Position numbers and translations under genes: made by a program. From assembly GCF_013373865.1 (NCBI RefSeq), contig NC_050467.1, positions 22,838,996-22,902,995 on the forward strand: a DNA stretch of 64,000 nt, in the 5' to 3' direction. Positions 10,946-24,405 of the stretch are shown piece by piece. Positions within the stretch are counted from its first letter, which is position 1. Every line of letters begins with the position of its first letter. Below the pieces are notes generated by a model. The model did not search any database. It worked only from the letters and a program-made list of their open reading frames with translations, and was not told where the DNA came from. Origin of the DNA: Monomorium pharaonis (taxonomy: Eukaryota; Arthropoda; Insecta; Hymenoptera; Formicidae).

Positions 10946-13300
10946 TTAGCGTTGCAAAGCGGTGAGATTAGATTAGAACTCGCAAGCGCGGCGCGGTTTA
11001 GCGTTCGAAAGTTGCAGAAAATACGCGTGTTTGCAGATAACACGGGGGCCTCTACTCTTAAATATTAACCGAGCGGATACGATAAAACTCACCTATTTTA
11101 TCGCCAACAGAGTGGAAATGTCTTCAAGATATTTCGCCTCGGGGTCTCTCCGCACGTTGATTACACGTTTAGAAATTGGCGGGACTGAATATTCATTCGT
11201 TCATAAATATCGGCATCGTCCCCATTAGCAGGAACGACACACGAACGTTCGAGTATGTAAAATAATTTCATGCCACGAGCCGTTTACATCCTGACATCGG
11301 CGCCGATCGGAACATTGCCGGAGCGAACGGTGGACTCGATGAAGACATAAAAGCCGCGTAATTAAAAAGGGAAAAAACAAGTGATAAAATCGTTCGGAAA
11401 CGAACGACCCTACTTACGATCGCTTCGTCGCCGTCGCTCGCGATTTTTAACGCGAATCTTATTACGCAACTCGCAAGATGCGCGTTACCTTCTTTCCCCC
11501 TGGCTCTTCCCGAAGGAGTTTACGAACTCGGTCGCGTCCTCGCGTCGCGCAGGATCTCTCCAGCGGACCCAGAAGCGGTTGTCCTTCGACGAAATAATTG
11601 CGGAACACGAGCTAGCTCGCACGTTCTCCATGGCATTTAATGGCGGTATTCGTGGCGCGTACACGGAGTCGTCGTTATCCTCGATTTATGGCCAGGTCCG
11701 CCATGAATCCTTATGCGGCGTTTGGTTAGGTGCAGGTTCGGCGAAAAGGTGCGCGGCAGGGGTTGGCGCGCGGGGAGCGAGATCTCGCCTTCCCGGCGGA
11801 GGGGAGGCGGTCCGGTATGGCCGTTACTCTTCATTTAGAGTGGCGCCTCTTTTTCGCCGGGATCGATCTCGCAAATCAATCGTCTCCCCGATATCGCGCT
11901 GTATACGGGATACCCTATAAAGTCCAGGGTACTTTCGCTCGAGTACGGATTCTTTCCACGTTAATTGGGAACCGATGGATTTTTTTTTTATCGTTAACAG
12001 AAGCGTTATAGTTTTGAATTACACGGAGCAACCATAAATCTGCAATTTATTTTAGCAGAAGGTAACGCGCATCTTGCTCGGAGGATACAAAGGTGTAACA
12101 TAAGATCTCTTAATTAAATGGACGTTGTTTTTTTTTTTAAACAAACTTTCACAAAGAGGTATCCGAAGAGAAAGTTAACGAAGGTATTTTTATTCCTCCC
12201 CGCAAAAAAGATTGATATCGCGATTGTTAATAGATTATGTGGAACACGCGCACGAATTGGCGACATAAATTTCCTCGATCCTTCTCCCACGAGATGGCAC
12301 GTGGAATTTCTTCATCGCGAGCGATCGATCGTTTCGCTCTTTTTTTTTTCCTTGTTAGCTCGGCAAGACCTTTTTAGATAAGCGGCATTAATGATTACTC
12401 CCATTCCTCTATTCGTCGACCGAGTGAGATGAATCGAAGACCTTCGATCCCGGGAAACTTAACCCTCGGTGGACGACACGAGTTCTTTCCGTTGCATAAT
12501 TCACGCGTTGACCTTTTGCTCGAATAATTTCGCCGCGTCATCACGGGAAACGCGAGACTGACCGAGTTTCTCGGCAAAATTCTTGGGAGTTATCCCCGGA
12601 GGAATCCTTGAGGCATATCTTCGAGATTAAGGACGCACGCGCGTGAATTTTTAATAACGTCAATTGCCCGTCGTCGCTTAGAGAGAGAAAGAGATAGAGG
12701 CTTGGAAGATCGGCACGAGTTTTACAGAAATGTTCGATTGAATACGTTTCGCCATGGCCGCAATCGCGCTCGCTCGTCCAGGTATCCTTGAACTCGACCC
12801 AAGGACGTCTCCCTGTACTACACGGTGGGGAACGTGCCGACGTGAACGGAGAAGACACACGCCTTGCTCCTTTGGATGGGAAGCCCAACCGCGCTGAGTG
12901 GAATATGCATGGTCCCGGTCTTTCTTTTCAACGTTACGGTTACGCAACGGCAACCTCCCTCGGAAGCTGCGCTCGCGTTTTATTCTATGAATATGCGATG
13001 CGACTGCGCCACGGTATTTGCGCGGACGCCCACTTATTTTCACGGCAATCCCGAATATGCTCGCGCACGCGGCACCAACCCTGAGAGAAAATGTGCACGG
13101 CGGACTCGTTCCCGCGCGGCGAGAATATGGAGACTATCGGCGTCGTGATAGTGTGCGCGTTAAACTCCTCGCCGGGCTGCACGATGCCAGCTTGATAATG
13201 CGTCAGTTTCAGTGTATACCTATTCAGGCCCCTCCCCGCTTCCGCTCCTCCGGGAAAGAAAATCTCTGACGCACAATGGATGCACTGCAGTCGTGTTATC

Positions 13301-15350
13301 GCGAATATGGAGCCGCGCGCATAAATGTAATTCTTTCATACATTCAGCTAGATTTAATTGCACTTCAAATTTTAGCGTATTTAGAAAAACCATTTAATTA
13401 TCCATTTTTAACACGCAGCTTTAGAATTTGAAATCTCGTCTCAAATAAGTGACTTGGCATATTTTCTATAAATTCTGATTATATCGAGATTTATCCTGAC
13501 TTTTGTAAAACTCGATTATTATAATATTGCGATTCAATTCCAGCGAATTAATTTTATCTTCTTCTTTCGGTATTTCCTCTTTGCTGCGAGAAACAGCGCC
13601 GTAGTTTGAATGAATCTCGAATTTTTCGCGAACAATACCGTGCGGATTTTTCCCAAACAAAAAACTCGCGAAAGAAAGGGATGCATATTATATAAAACAA
13701 CGAACCGAACAGCTAAATCCGCATTTGCTTTGCCTAATTAAATGGCATGTCGTACCGATCTTTTAGGGTATTTTTTTCCCTCCGCGCGTGATGAATATAC
13801 AGTGATGTGAGAGAATAATAGCGGCGCGCTGGAAGATTAGGCAAATAAAAATAGGGTCGATATGGCGCCAGCATCACCGATATCGACGCTATATCTTCCC
13901 TTCACAAGATTAAAGGAAAACTACGATCACACCCCTTTATTATTCCTCTCATTGTTCGTGAATTTTTAGCGAAAGCTTTCGCGGGTATATCTCGTGGAAT
14001 ATTTCGCGATGAAGCTTTATCGAGCCGCGTCATCATATTGACAGGTAACAGTAACAGACGGTAGTAATTAACCGTAAAATTACTCGACAGTTGGAAAAAT
14101 TGTTATTAATGCAACGACTCGAATAATTTTAGCTTGGCCGTTTTATTTCGGTTTATTTAAAATATCTGCGGGGATTCAAAGAGAAGGTATTTTATCAATA
14201 AACGCATTTTTTTTTTTTTTTCAATTACTTTTGGGACATACATCCCGTTTTTCCAACTTTTCGTACCAAAATTTTTATATCCTGACTCATACATATTTTC
14301 AAACTGATTGCACTTTTAAAACGCATTTCGATAGGGTGAAAGGGTTAATGCAAAAGGCGCTTCTATCGGCAGGCTAATTAATGTTGCAAATATAATTACA
14401 TTCTCATATGTATGCAGAAGAACAATAGATTTCGATTAAACGCTATATATATCTGCTATGCCATTTAATTAAATCGCGAAATACGCGGTATGCGCGGTAC
14501 TTGTGATATTAATAGCGTAATTTAGTTGAACTCGTTGCTAATTATTAACTCGTGTTTGCGAGTAACACAACGTGATATTACAATTGTTGTACGAAATTGA
14601 TAAACCGGGCGATTTGAAGTATCTTTCGCGATGCAGGACATATTGCAAATGACAAGGTCAGATCGCTGGTCAATTTCCGATTGGAAATGAAATGATGCCT
14701 TCTGCAATTTTACGAAACGAATACGTGACTGTGGATTGTGTACGCATAATTACGATATAGCGATTTTTGTATACATAACGAGTGACAAGTTTGTTTGAAT
14801 TAATTTTCATTAAATGATCGAACGCGATGAGAGATGTAAAGCAGTGACAACATTTATTTTAAAAGAAGCGTAAAACAATTCGTCAAATCGATGTTACATC
14901 ACATATAAATATGTTCTAATTATGCCTGGCGGTATTACAAAATTTCTTATGCACGTAGTATTTTTGGACTCGACGTGTTTTTTAACGAATGTATTATCTG
15001 GCGCCGCATTAATTTTTCTTCTAACGAGGCGAATAATTATTTCAAGACTGCTTTATTTTTTCTCCTTTTAATTGTAATTTTAAATGAGTCAATCTCTGTG
15101 GTATTTTTTTCCGTTGCGTCGCAATATATTTGAATATATGAGACATCAACGAAGGTTATTCGCTTGACATTAATATGCAGTGGTAAAACTGATCCGAGAT
15201 AATTTTATTATCCTCTTAATAGCAGAAGGATTAAGTCTGACCGCGCGTAAATCTGTTTTAAGAACGTAAACCCGCCAGGAAAGCGTGTCAAGTGAGACAA
15301 AACACTCGAGCCACATGCCACCTTATTATTCGGAACAACTTGTGTCGGAC
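13301..15350. other. AT-rich block with no gene seen
   Basis: A low-complexity AT-rich background with short homopolymers, including a T run at 14209-14221. No splice-bounded frame or repeat unit was recognised. Confidence 0.6.
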
Positions 15351-15564
15351 GTCTCATTGGTTCAGACGCTTACGTGCTTGTGCTTATGCTCTTATGCAAA
15401 TTCGTGCGCGATGGGCTTAACGTTCGTGTAACGCCGCAGACGCATCACAGGCTAGTTGCACCGATGAGAGAGAACCGGTTCTCTCGTGTTCTCTCGCTCC
15501 CTCCTCCCTTCGCCGTTCGTTCAGCTGTCTTCCTCTCTCGCTGTCTATCGCGATTATGAACCGC

Positions 15565-15592
15565 GAGAAAGAGAGAAAGAGAGAGAGAGAGA
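15565..15592. repeat. (GA)n microsatellite
   Basis: A GA tract with two GAAA interruptions in a CpG-rich block. Confidence 0.85.
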
Positions 15593-16160
15593 TGACGATA
15601 GAGCTCGAAGAAACGAACCGGAGGTTTCGTTCTTTTCGCCGTGGCAACTTTCTCCACGCGTAATCGCCGCCGGGCTTTCTTCTCGTCCTCTCTCTTTCTC
15701 TATGCGGTCGCAGGTCCGTCCTGGATGGAAAACGCTCGGTAATTCAAGCGTCGAGTTCGCATAAACTTTACGCGCAGAGGTCCGCGCGACTGGCGACAAA
15801 CGGAGATGGTATTACTTTTTTTTTTCCCCCTCGTCGCCCCCGGGTAACGGCCGGATTGTCTCGGAAGACTAGCGGAAGTTCGCGTTCAGTGAACAATCAT
15901 TATTAATTTCGCGTGTTTTTCAGTTCACCGTTCTCTCTGGTGGCTGTCTGGATATCTCGCAGAAAGCAAAATCTCGAAATCCGATGCATTCTTTATTTCC
16001 ATCCGCACGTTACTCCCTACTCTGATTGTTATTCATCTAAGTTTAACACTATCTCTGACACTATCTCCGCCGTCCGAATGGTTCCCAGAGGAGTTTGTCG
16101 GGTCCAACGCTCTCGATCGCACTTTAGAACTCGATCGACCAGTGGAACACACCGATAGAT

Positions 16161-16162
<2 letters not shown>

Positions 16163-16189
<27 letters not shown>
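16163..16189. repeat. (GA)n microsatellite
   Basis: An uninterrupted GA tract preceded by short GATA units. Confidence 0.9.
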
Positions 16190-16191
<2 letters not shown>

Positions 16192-16746
16192 GATCAATGA
16201 CAGCGTCGGTCAGTATCTTGGAGTCAAGATAGCTTCCATCTCGATAGAAACATCCTTAAGAGACCCCTAGACATTATTGCACAATATTATTGACCGTGTA
16301 GAGACTATATTAGGTTTGTTTTGAATTATCTACAAGAATGTTGTATAACAGAGAGCTCTGTGACTTGATCTTTTTCTCTCTCTCGTAATCTCTCTCAACA
16401 TACGTGCTAAAAGAGGGAAGGGTAGCGCTGATAGACCATAGAAGACTGTTTGGAAGTCACGAGGGGCTCCGAACTCAACTCCGGGTTTGTACGGAGCAGC
16501 GACACATCGCTTTCATCCATGAGCGCGTGTATGCACCGCGAAGCGAGATGCACTCGCAGGGCGGCGAGAGAGGGAGAACACCAGGGCACGGCGTTAGCCA
16601 GGCGGGAGGGAGAGGACGTGGAGGGTTTAGCTTGTGACTAGTTCGTGAATAATGCATGCCAGCCGCGAGCCCACGCCACGATGCTATATACGAAGATGCC
16701 AGACACGCTACTCGGAACCGAGCTTGTATCTATATGGGCACATAGA

Positions 16747-16772
16747 GCGAGAGAGAGAGAGAGAGAGAGAGA
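16747..16772. repeat. (GA)n microsatellite
   Basis: An uninterrupted GA tract. Confidence 0.9.
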
Positions 16773-17792
16773 CGGAGGCATATGTGTCCGCCTATATACA
16801 CGCGTGGGCATATACGTGCTATCCATTACGCCGGCTGCACACACAGCGGCGGCGCGCATGTGTGGCGTGCACCGCAACGCGCGACCCACACAGAAATCTA
16901 CAGACATAAGTGCCGGTGGTATTCGCTGATGTGGCCTATCTTCTCTCTCTTTCTCTCTCTCTATTTGTTGGAAGACACGTGGAGAGAGAATTATTCGCGC
17001 TCTATCCGAGATGGACTTCATCCGCGCCGCTCGGTCTCGCAATGATACGCGTGTTAATACGCAGGAAGGAATGTTTTAACAGTTATTAAGCTAGAAATTA
17101 TTTGCGTGACACCCAGTATCACCCGGCGATATCTTGGATTTAATCTCTTTAATTTCTTCCAACTTGAAAACATTAACTTTTCGTTTATAAATTCACTTGT
17201 AAAGGAGCGCAGTAACGTTTATACGTGGGCAGAAATTTTGGAATACAGAAATAAGGATATTTATTCAGAGACACGAGGATATGTTAATCGAGACGATTAG
17301 GAAGTCTTCCATATGCGCATTTATTATTTACTCCTCGGGAAAAGTTATAAATATATTCTGAAAAAATTGTAATAATAGCATGTAGTATTTTGTAGCAAAT
17401 ACGTTCGTTCAACGTTGGCGTGAATTAAAATGCATTCTCGGTTGAAAATTGATGTCGACGCTGATGCCACGGCGCTTGCAAAAGACAATGGATCGTGTCT
17501 CTTGTAGGTTGCGAGGCTGTAAGGTTAAGGCGATATATTCCGAGACCTTTGCCTTAATATTTCCACGTAGAGAGGCAATATCCGTGATCGTGTATGAGTC
17601 GAGACTGTGCAAAGTATTGAGATAGTTACTCGCGATAGATACCCCCGATAGTTACTCGCGAAGTTGGACATGCTACATGCGCGAGATTGTAAAGGAAAGT
17701 GCACGCCTGGTTGCGTAAAGTACATGCAAATTTCCCTCCGGGGAATTGTGTGCCAGTTCCGTAGGCAAACATAGTTGTGTGTATACCCGGCG

Positions 17793-17817
17793 TACACACA
17801 CACACACACGCGCGCGT
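17793..17817. repeat. (AC)n passing into (GC)n, Z-DNA-prone
   Basis: A strictly alternating purine-pyrimidine tract in which CA units change to CG units. Confidence 0.85.
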
Positions 17818-19945
17818 CCCGCACACGGATATACGTATACAGTCTCGCGAGCCAGTAATACCGAAAGCTCCCGCGGGTTGTAAAACAATGATTGCTCGCG
17901 TCTCCGCCACAAGATACGGCGTCTACTATAATCTTGAACTTCGTGAAAGTTCGCGATTCCCGGGAAGAGCACACAAATTATTCATGAATGCATTGTAATA
18001 GATTTATAAGCGAACCACGTGATACTCGTTAATTACGTGCTCGATTTTAATTATAAGTCAACATAAGCAAATTGGTCGTTTTTTCTATGAATAATTTTTG
18101 ATATATAAATGTACACACACATCTTTATATATGCGACTTTTAATTTTGGCAAAATATTACATATAATTCACATTTATAAATGCCTTTTTAAAATTAAATT
18201 GCCGCTGGACAAATATATTGTTATAACAGTTTATGCGATTATATAACAAATATATTATACATTTGTGCGATTGTATTTTACAAGTATAAATAGATATACT
18301 TTTTAAGTACAGTCTGTAATAATGTTATCAAGTACATCGCGCACTTTTGAATGCCTCATTTTACAGGCAATATGTAACAAGTTGCTATTCTCTTAAGCAC
18401 GTGGGAAGAATTTTGTGTAATTGCTTCTCATCCTCAATCTTTTCGCACACATAGCAACTGGAAGTGAAATCATGAACAATCTCGCTTCGAGCAATCGCGT
18501 GCCAGATTCGCCGACCATGCAATTACTCTCGACGCGCACGATTCTAACCGAGTTGGAAACGCGGAAGAAAGGTGCAGCGGAATGCACACGCACTGCTGCA
18601 GATCTTCAATAAAGTATAGAACACAAGTTCAACACACCTCAGCATTTTTAGTAAACTGAAATTGTATCATAATTAGTTGTTTATCCTGAAATAGTAAATG
18701 GTAAGTCAAAATGGTAGAGTTAATCAATCTTAATTAATGTCATATTCATATCAACGCAACAAAAATAACTAGCCTAATTTTTTGATCTTTAATGATTAAA
18801 AAAATAACATAACAAGGAATACCTAAGAGTCGCGTGGCGATTGATCATGATTTCTTCGGCGTTGTATACAGTTTTATAGTTCAGAATCCGTGTTTTTGCG
18901 TATATTCGAAAGAAGTGCTGAAATACTGGAGTTAGGTAATCTTGGTCTTCTGAAAGTATCAAAAGTTGAAGCTCGAGTTTGAGGCACTGTGAGTTCGATA
19001 CAGTAAAGTTCTCCCAGTCGAATCATATGATATCATAGTCGATTTTCATCGAAGTTCTTGGCAGAGTTTCGAGTGGGAATACATGGAATGTTACTAAAAC
19101 TAAAGTTGAAAACAGAATAACTAGGAATAAAAATGTCGTTTAGCTATTCTTAAAATACTGCCCTAAACGGGACAGTATGTTAAGTTTAACGCTGGTTCTA
19201 AAAGTGGAAGAGATTATGTTAAAACACAGATACAAAATTAGAAAAACGAGCCTGTCTAAAGATTATTTATCTAAGGTACTTCACTGCAAAGATAATCCGT
19301 AACTTTCCTCAAGAATTTTCCTAATTACATTGTTGGCTGTCGGGGAACGATAATCAGATAACAGGTTGCGAGGGTTATGTATCGCGTCGGTAATTTCTCT
19401 CGCGCGGGAAGTCCAAGAATGGTGAATAAATCACGGCGCGCGGCACAAGGCACCACACCAACACGACGATGGCGACAACGAGCGAATAAAATCAATTAAA
19501 AAGTTTCACGCGCCGGGGCTGCGAGAGTTTTCGCAAAGTTTTCCACACCGCTTCGGCTATATACAACACATCCACTCGTATATAGTTACTAGCGTGTTAC
19601 GTACACAGAGAGCTTGCGCATTGCCAATGGAAGTTCCGCTATAAACCGGGCTATATACTGACACCACTTGCCGGTAGTTTCGCTAACTTTCCGACTCCCG
19701 TGTCGAACTTGTTAATGGCCCTCCGTGGCGTCTCTGTTGCCGCCGTTTTCTCTCGTTCTTCATCGTCCATTTCACTCTATCCGTAGTAGACGCTTCCGCT
19801 TCTACGTTATACATCTCTGTTTCCTCGTTCATCTTGCCACCGCGTTCATCGTTCTCCTTATCTCTTTCCGATCCTCCATCCTTTATGTATGTGCATGTGT
19901 GTGCGTTTATGTGCGCGCTATCAAAACTTCTATATCGGATTCAAC

Positions 19946-19947
<2 letters not shown>

Positions 19948-20013
<66 letters not shown>

Positions 20014-20018
20014 CTCTC
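19948..20018. repeat. Long (CT)n microsatellite
   Basis: About 70 bp of nearly pure CT with one T-rich interruption near the end, among the longest dinucleotide tracts in the window. Confidence 0.95.
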
Positions 20019-20773
20019 TTCATAGTTTGATCGCCGACCCACATACTTCGTCCTCACGTTCCTTCCTTCAAAGTTTAAGTACTTGAACGCCGCTGTCGAT
20101 GCAGTTGAGTTGCTACAGTAATTCTCAAATAGATCCAATACGCGTCGAATAATTCTTGCAAGTCTCGTCAAAATTGGAAATTACTTCTTTCAAATAAATG
20201 GCAAACTTAAAAAAAAAAGGGGGATTTTTCTGACGATTTGATACTTCTTTCAAACTTTTCTGACAAATACGTTTCTTTTTGTTGCAGGTAAGGAGATATC
20301 CTTCGTGGTCCATTCTCATGGTTTTGGTCGCGAGGCCAAATCATCATCTAATCGTAAGTTGTTAGTGAATCTCGCATTTCTTAAAAGGAGATATTCTTAT
20401 TCCGCGTACGTGCGCATTTTGTAACAACGACATCATGAATTTTTATGAGGCGCAGGTTTCTCGGGTTACGCTTATCACGAAAACGTGCAAAATGAAACGA
20501 TATATATGCCAGCTCGGTTCCGTTCCCTGCAGTCTTACTTTTTTTTAAGCAAAATCGCTGAGTTAAAGCGTGCCGAGCGTCCAGGAAACGGCCCTGCACG
20601 ATAAGCGATTCAGTTATCAAAGCGAAATGCGATTACGCCACATTCCTCGCGTCTTGTAAGATTGAACACGAAATGGCATTTTTTGCACTTTTTTTCTTGC
20701 AACGTGTCATCGCACGTTATTTAGAATGTCGCGATTTATCAGTTTTGCTCTGTGAAAAAAGAACAACGTCAAC

Positions 20774-20804
20774 ACACTTTGTTACAATCTCAGCAACAAA
20801 GTGT
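20774..20804. repeat. Hairpin, 10 bp arms
   Basis: ACACTTTGTT at 20774-20783 and AACAAAGTGT at 20795-20804 are exact reverse complements around an 11 bp loop, in AT-rich non-coding DNA. No function is evident. Confidence 0.85.
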
Positions 20805-21442
20805 TCACATAAATAAAGAGAACACTTGAAGCACTAAAAATAAAACAGCTGTGAGAAACTACTTTTAATAATATAATCCATCTGGAAAAAGTAAAAAAAA
20901 GCTATTGCTTGTTCTTGTTACCATTTTTTTAATGACGATAGTCATTTTAAATGGCATCCACAGTTTTTCTTTACATGCTTTTGACAAGAAAGAATGACAT
21001 TGTCTAATGCAGTAGCATATAGCCTTTGTATCATGTTTTCGTTTGAAATCTCATTATTATTACTTTCGCATTTGCAATTTCATATTTGATAGTGCATTCG
21101 CCACTGGTACGTATTATTAGTTACAAATATTCTAGAATTTATCGAAGCACTCAACAACAGGAAATGAAAGATTTCTCCGTGTGTGAAACGTTATAGAGAT
21201 CATTGTTAAACGTGAAATCAATTAATTTATCGTTATTATTATGCACTTTGGTTCGTCTAGTCGTCAGACTTGCAATTTATTTTGAAAATAGCATTATTTT
21301 ATTTTTAATTTTCAAGAATTTTCTTATTTATATATAATCGTATTTATGTCAAATTCTAATTAAAGTTTCTAATCTTTTAAAATTAAACTTGCTATGCTCG
21401 AAATAAATACGGATTATATACTGTTTATTATGTCAGAAATTT

Positions 21443-21461
21443 TGTGTGTGTGTGTGTGTGT
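21443..21461. repeat. (GT)n microsatellite
   Basis: A short GT tract followed by ACATATATAT in AT-rich DNA. Confidence 0.85.
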
Positions 21462-22320
21462 ACATATATATTATTTATTGGTTTATATATTGTACTTTTA
21501 ATGCACATTTAATAAAATTAATTTATTAGGTTCACATATCAATTTTAAAGCTGGATTTATTTTGCTCTTTTAAAATGAATTGTAATGAGAAGAAGAATGA
21601 ATCATTTGCTACAATACAATATTTTATCAAAGATCACTAAATTTATATACATAAATGCAATTTACTTATGTATATTTCTAATATTTACTTAAGAGGAAAA
21701 TTATACCGACGTATTAGTTGTTACTATTTGATTTTGATAATGTTATCACTGATGACATTTCAATGTTTTAGTTCCATCAGTTAATCTATTCTAGCTTCGT
21801 GTTAATTCTAGAAAGCTAAGTCAATATTGACTCGTACCAGATCTCATATATGTTGGCGATAACCTAGTTTTCTCATATTGAAGATAATGTTCTATATTGA
21901 AATAGGTAATTCTGGCTCAAGAGAGAAAGAGAAAGTGTTTCATTTTGATTTACTCTGTTATTCGCTCAATAATTCACAAATGATCGATGTTTTGTCCAAC
22001 AATAGAAACGGCAATACGTAATAACGCGAATTAATCCCACGAACTCTAATTGGTTATACGTCGTGAAACGAGCAAAAAGTTGCATTAGTGAACAACAGCG
22101 AAAAAAGCAAATCATTGCACGTCGCCGGAAAGAATCGCCTTAATTTCAGCAAAACGCAAAATCCCTCGTTGGCTGTAGACCTTTTTGTTGGCCACTTTTT
22201 GCCGCGGCCATTCATATCGGTGGACGTGCAATCAAAGCGAAAGGAGTATTTTGCGGTCAGCAGGAACATCGCAACGGTTATTTTAATAGCAGGCGGTAAT
22301 ATCCGGACATAAAGAAGATG

Positions 22321-22328
22321 AGAAAGAA

Positions 22329-22361
<33 letters not shown>
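22321..22361. repeat. (GA)n microsatellite
   Basis: GAAA units pass into a pure GA tract. Confidence 0.9.
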
Positions 22362-23193
22362 ATCGACAATGAGGAGTGAGAGTAGTGTGATGTGAACGCA
22401 CCAGCTGGCCTGGGTCCTCACGTTTACATGATAGTGATAAATTATTTATCCCGCGACGTCTGGCCAACGGCCAAGATTTTCTGTCGCCTTCTCCGTCTTT
22501 CTACGACTTGCCACTTTATCTATTTATACGTGTATCTACATGCCGGCATATATGTATATATATAAAGACTGGAAAGAATACATACACACATTCTTTCCAA
22601 TCTTTCTCGACTATTTCGCCGCTCAAACCCTCTCCTACAACCTAAATTCACGCAAGTCTTCCTGTCGTGAAGACAAAGAAAATTGCATTCGTACAACCTC
22701 TCGAGATTATACTGATTTCAATTTATTGTTTATCTTACCGTAATCCTTTGTTTTCTCTACACTTTTTAAATTAGAAATTTATTAGATTTTTTGTGTTGTT
22801 TTTTTTATTTTATTTGAAAATCGATTTTAAACATATTTTTATCTGTTTTATTTTGGTTTTTCCACATATGTTAAACAATACACGAACTATTCAAGTAGAA
22901 ACTTGATACTTTTATAAGTAATATAAAAAGATTTCTTATTTATTAAGCATAAAATTAAAAAAATATTATATATTCTAAAAACAGCATGAAATTTATTTTT
23001 GAAATACATTTACCTCTAAATATTTTTATTATAAATTATATTTAATTATTTAATCGTATTAGCTCCGAACATTTTGCGCAGTATTTTCTAGCGTAATAAA
23101 TTAACGAATGAATATAAGACCCGTAAAGAATTGTACTAAATCCTCTTACCGATTTAGCGTATTCTCAAAATGATTCATTATTGATATATCGAT

Positions 23194-23194
23194 G

Positions 23195-23225
<31 letters not shown>
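23194..23225. repeat. (CT)n microsatellite
   Basis: A CT tract with one TTT interruption. Confidence 0.9.
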
Positions 23226-24329
23226 AGTGAAATGCCGTATAAATAATAGCAATTACAAAATTGATATCTCTCTCCGAGAAGCATCTACGAACTATAATAT
23301 AGACTTTTTTCATCTTTGAATGAACCCTAAAACTCCTAGTGGCTTCAGACTGGTTTGAAAGAAATTGGAAAGTTTCTCGTTTAAGTATCTTCAAGTGGCA
23401 GTCACGGGAACGTCTTCCTTTAATTTAACAACGTGTCATTACTTCAAATGGACCGAACACCATACTTACCGGCATTAACGCGATCCTTGAGTATGGTCAA
23501 GATCTCTGAAACGGCAACGATTATGATTAACTATCCTACAGTCGCGGCTCGCATCCGACTAATTTCACTCGGCAGTAATCGCTTTCTTTATTGCGCAAAG
23601 ATTGCAACGACCGGCGTAACGTTTCTGCGCTTCGATTTCCTGTAAGCCCCGATTAGGGCAATGTCAGTGTGCATCGAGTTTCGCGCGAGTATTGCGAAAT
23701 AGTTTCGAATTTTTAATTACGTAAGTTACTTAAGAAATAACTACGCGGATATGATTAGAACTGTATGAAATATGGATAGAGTTATCGTTTTATGAGCAAA
23801 AACTCATTCTATAAAAAAAATTCTGTTTTTCTCGATAACCGTTGCTGAGAGTTCGTAAGTACATTCTATTAAAGCGTCTTACTCCTCTGCATAAAATTCC
23901 CCGAAGAACAAAGTTTTATTATGTACTCGTAGTTCTGAAGCCGAGTTCGCCGAAGTTGCCCGATCCTCAATATTGAGCGACTCTGCAATTATGCTCCTCG
24001 CAAAATTTTCAAGGGAAAACGAATCCATTTATGTCAGTATCTGTAACTGAGAGGAGAAGAGTCCACGTTCTCTAATATACTCTGTATACTTGAAATTGGC
24101 GTGTTAACAGCAAAATTATAATGCTCTCTTGAGTCTCGTGCTGCAAAGCTGTCGTCGTAGCCCCATGCATATCAACGCGTTTCGAGAGGAAGAGAGAAAG
24201 AGCGGAATGAAGTCTCTGTCGCTCCCTCTCATGGTCGCTGCCCACGGACGTTACACCGCAATTACTCGACGGTGTATTGATCCGGCGGTTCGCAGTCCCA
24301 CGGTTCGCAGAATCCCTCGTTGGAGCAAC

Positions 24330-24338
24330 CCTCTCTCT

Positions 24339-24402
<64 letters not shown>
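24330..24402. repeat. Long (CT)n microsatellite
   Basis: About 60 bp of pure CT preceded by CTCC units. The open frame through it yields only Leu/Ser repeats. Confidence 0.95.

Positions 24403-24405
<3 letters not shown>

Larger units (their letters stand above)
9189..13300. other. Non-coding CpG-rich block with long simple repeats
   Basis: CpG-rich at about 10040-11950 and 12700-13250, with an AT-rich gap at 9540-9930. Frames at 11381-11920 and 12678-13043 are Arg/Ser-rich and unrecognised. Nothing beyond the listed repeats can be supported. Confidence 0.6.
15351..18000. other. CpG-rich block with GA tracts, no gene seen
   Basis: The longest frames run through GA tracts or Arg-rich sequence. 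Fragments such as GGTCGCAGGTCCG near 15705 resemble splice sites but do not define an exon. Confidence 0.55.
18001..24120. other. Mostly AT-rich non-coding block
   Basis: AT-rich at 18000-19400 and 20650-23900. It holds the long CT tract at 19948-20018, a hairpin at 20774-20804 and GA/CT tracts. No gene or full-length element was recognised. Confidence 0.55.
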